Positions 63,510 to 64,000 of a stretch of 64,000 bases of DNA are shown one piece after another; position 1 is the stretch's first letter, and every line of letters starts with the position of its first letter. The position numbers and the translations under genes were made by a program. The notes below the pieces were generated by a model. The model saw nothing but the letters and a program-made list of their open reading frames with translations. It searched no databases and was not told the origin of the DNA. The DNA lies in assembly GCA_021771715.1 (NCBI GenBank), contig JAETOO010000014.1:1-64000 (forward strand). The letters run 5' to 3'. Source of the stretch: Oscillospiraceae bacterium. GTDB taxonomy: Bacteria > Bacillota > Clostridia > Lachnospirales > Lachnospiraceae.

Positions 63510-64000
63510 ATGGCAAACAAGGCATGTACGGTGTCGAATGTGATACTAAATCTTCAAAATGGAACTGATCGTACTATGTATATGACGTGGTCCTTTTCGA
63601 AGAAGTATCTTGACCATTTCGTGCTGAAGTGGGAATACGATACTGGGAATGGCGTCTGGTTTATCGGAGCCAATGATGTGTCAACAACCGATCGCCAGTA
63701 CATATTCAATGCTCCTTCCAATGCTGCACGAGTTCGAGCTTGCATCAAACCGGTGTCTAAGACATACAAGAAAAACGGAAAAAAGAGATCTCGTTGGACG
63801 AGTCAATGGTGCGATGCTCAGTATTACACATTCCCGGATTCTCCATCTGCGAATCCGCTGCCGGTTCCATCAGTCCCATCAGTAACAATTAGCGGGTTTT
63901 CTTTGACGGCAGAAGTCAATGACTATGAAGCTCGGGTGCAGCAGATTGAGTTTCAGGTTGTTCAGAATGATCAAACTCTGGTTGCATCCGGAATAGGTAA
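63510..64000 (+). CDS. Distal tail / minor tail protein, partial
   Basis: ATG 63510 behind GGAGGAAG, open to the window edge. MANKACTVSNVILNLQNGTD, then RTMYMTWSFSKKYLDHFVLK and CIKPVSKTYKKNGKKRSRWT show an FN3-like beta-sandwich start, as in tail-tip or baseplate proteins that follow the tape measure. The C-terminus is missing, so the exact role is open. Confidence 0.72.
   Translation, partial: MANKACTVSNVILNLQNGTDRTMYMTWSFSKKYLDHFVLKWEYDTGNGVWFIGANDVSTTDRQYIFNAPSNAARVRACIKPVSKTYKKNGKKRSRWTSQWCDAQYYTFPDSPSANPLPVPSVPSVTISGFSLTAEVNDYEARVQQIEFQVVQNDQTLVASGIG

Noticed and set aside
11220-64000. CRISPR array, diversity-generating retroelement, restriction system or toxin-antitoxin pair in the phage part
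   Set aside because: No regularly spaced repeats with spacers, no reverse transcriptase or methyltransferase motifs and no recognisable TA pair were found; the 26-bp motif copies are dispersed promoters, not an array.

Overview
The window joins a mosaic stretch of a Bacillota (Clostridia, Lachnospiraceae-like) chromosome (about 1-11,080) to the left and central part of a tailed-phage genome, probably a prophage (about 11,200-64,000, running off the right edge). The host call rests on purine-rich AGGAGG ribosome sites, sigmaA-like promoters and gene families (OmpR two-component system, DegV, MATE, AAA/DUF4143 ATPase). The phage call rests on a full packaging, head and tail module. No rRNA, tRNA, CRISPR array, integrase or lysogeny repressor was recognised, so the right att site and integrase, if present, lie beyond 64,000.

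Chromosomal part. A response regulator and histidine kinase pair (397-3076), whose kinase begins with ten tandem hexapeptides, is followed by a repetitive secreted protein (3175), a DegV fatty-acid-binding protein (4638), a DHFR-fold protein (5674), a MATE exporter behind an apparent leader-peptide attenuator (6351-7955), a convergent AAA/DUF4143 ATPase (8070-9365), and two low-GC genes (P-loop kinase-like, GNAT). Gene remnants near 9551 and 11081 mark a junction that has seen several insertions.

Phage early and replication region (11.2-39.8 kb). Many small genes sit in cassettes: a 26-bp motif (CGCGAA-N4-RCA-N4-YTNTWATGA), 13-40 nt to the start codon, a short ORF often ending in Glu-Ser-stop, then a hairpin terminator whose loop contains the stop codon. 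Many products are membrane microproteins of 24-60 aa missed by length-filtered gene calling. Replication centres on one 1380-aa chain that joins SF3 helicase, archaeo-eukaryotic-type primase and family-B DNA polymerase with exonuclease (20308-24450). A likely ssDNA-binding protein (24700), an SF2 helicase (26786), MazG (35800), nucleases (38948, 39210) and an origin-like array of TGGTCA repeats around an AT-rich core (37944-38260) accompany it.

Transcription. The gene at 39770 encodes a 910-aa protein with the DFDGD catalytic signature of two-barrel RNA polymerases (bacterial beta-prime, phage YonO, crAss-like polymerases), with HTH-like segments at both ends. A phage-encoded RNA polymerase together with about sixteen copies of a fixed-length promoter-like motif suggests a dedicated phage transcription system; this is the main finding.

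Morphogenesis (42.5-64 kb). A cos-like GC-rich hairpin region (42925-42997), a putative small terminase and HNH nuclease, TerL (46921), portal (49531), a prohead-protease/major-capsid fusion with an internal ribosome site before the capsid part (50762), connectors, tail tube (53273), chaperones, a lysin with three catalytic domains (55008), a 2089-aa tape measure containing a LysM domain (57239) and a partial distal tail gene (63510). Minus-strand genes at 43360, 45166 and 48669, each with its own sigmaA-like promoter, interrupt the module and look like morons.
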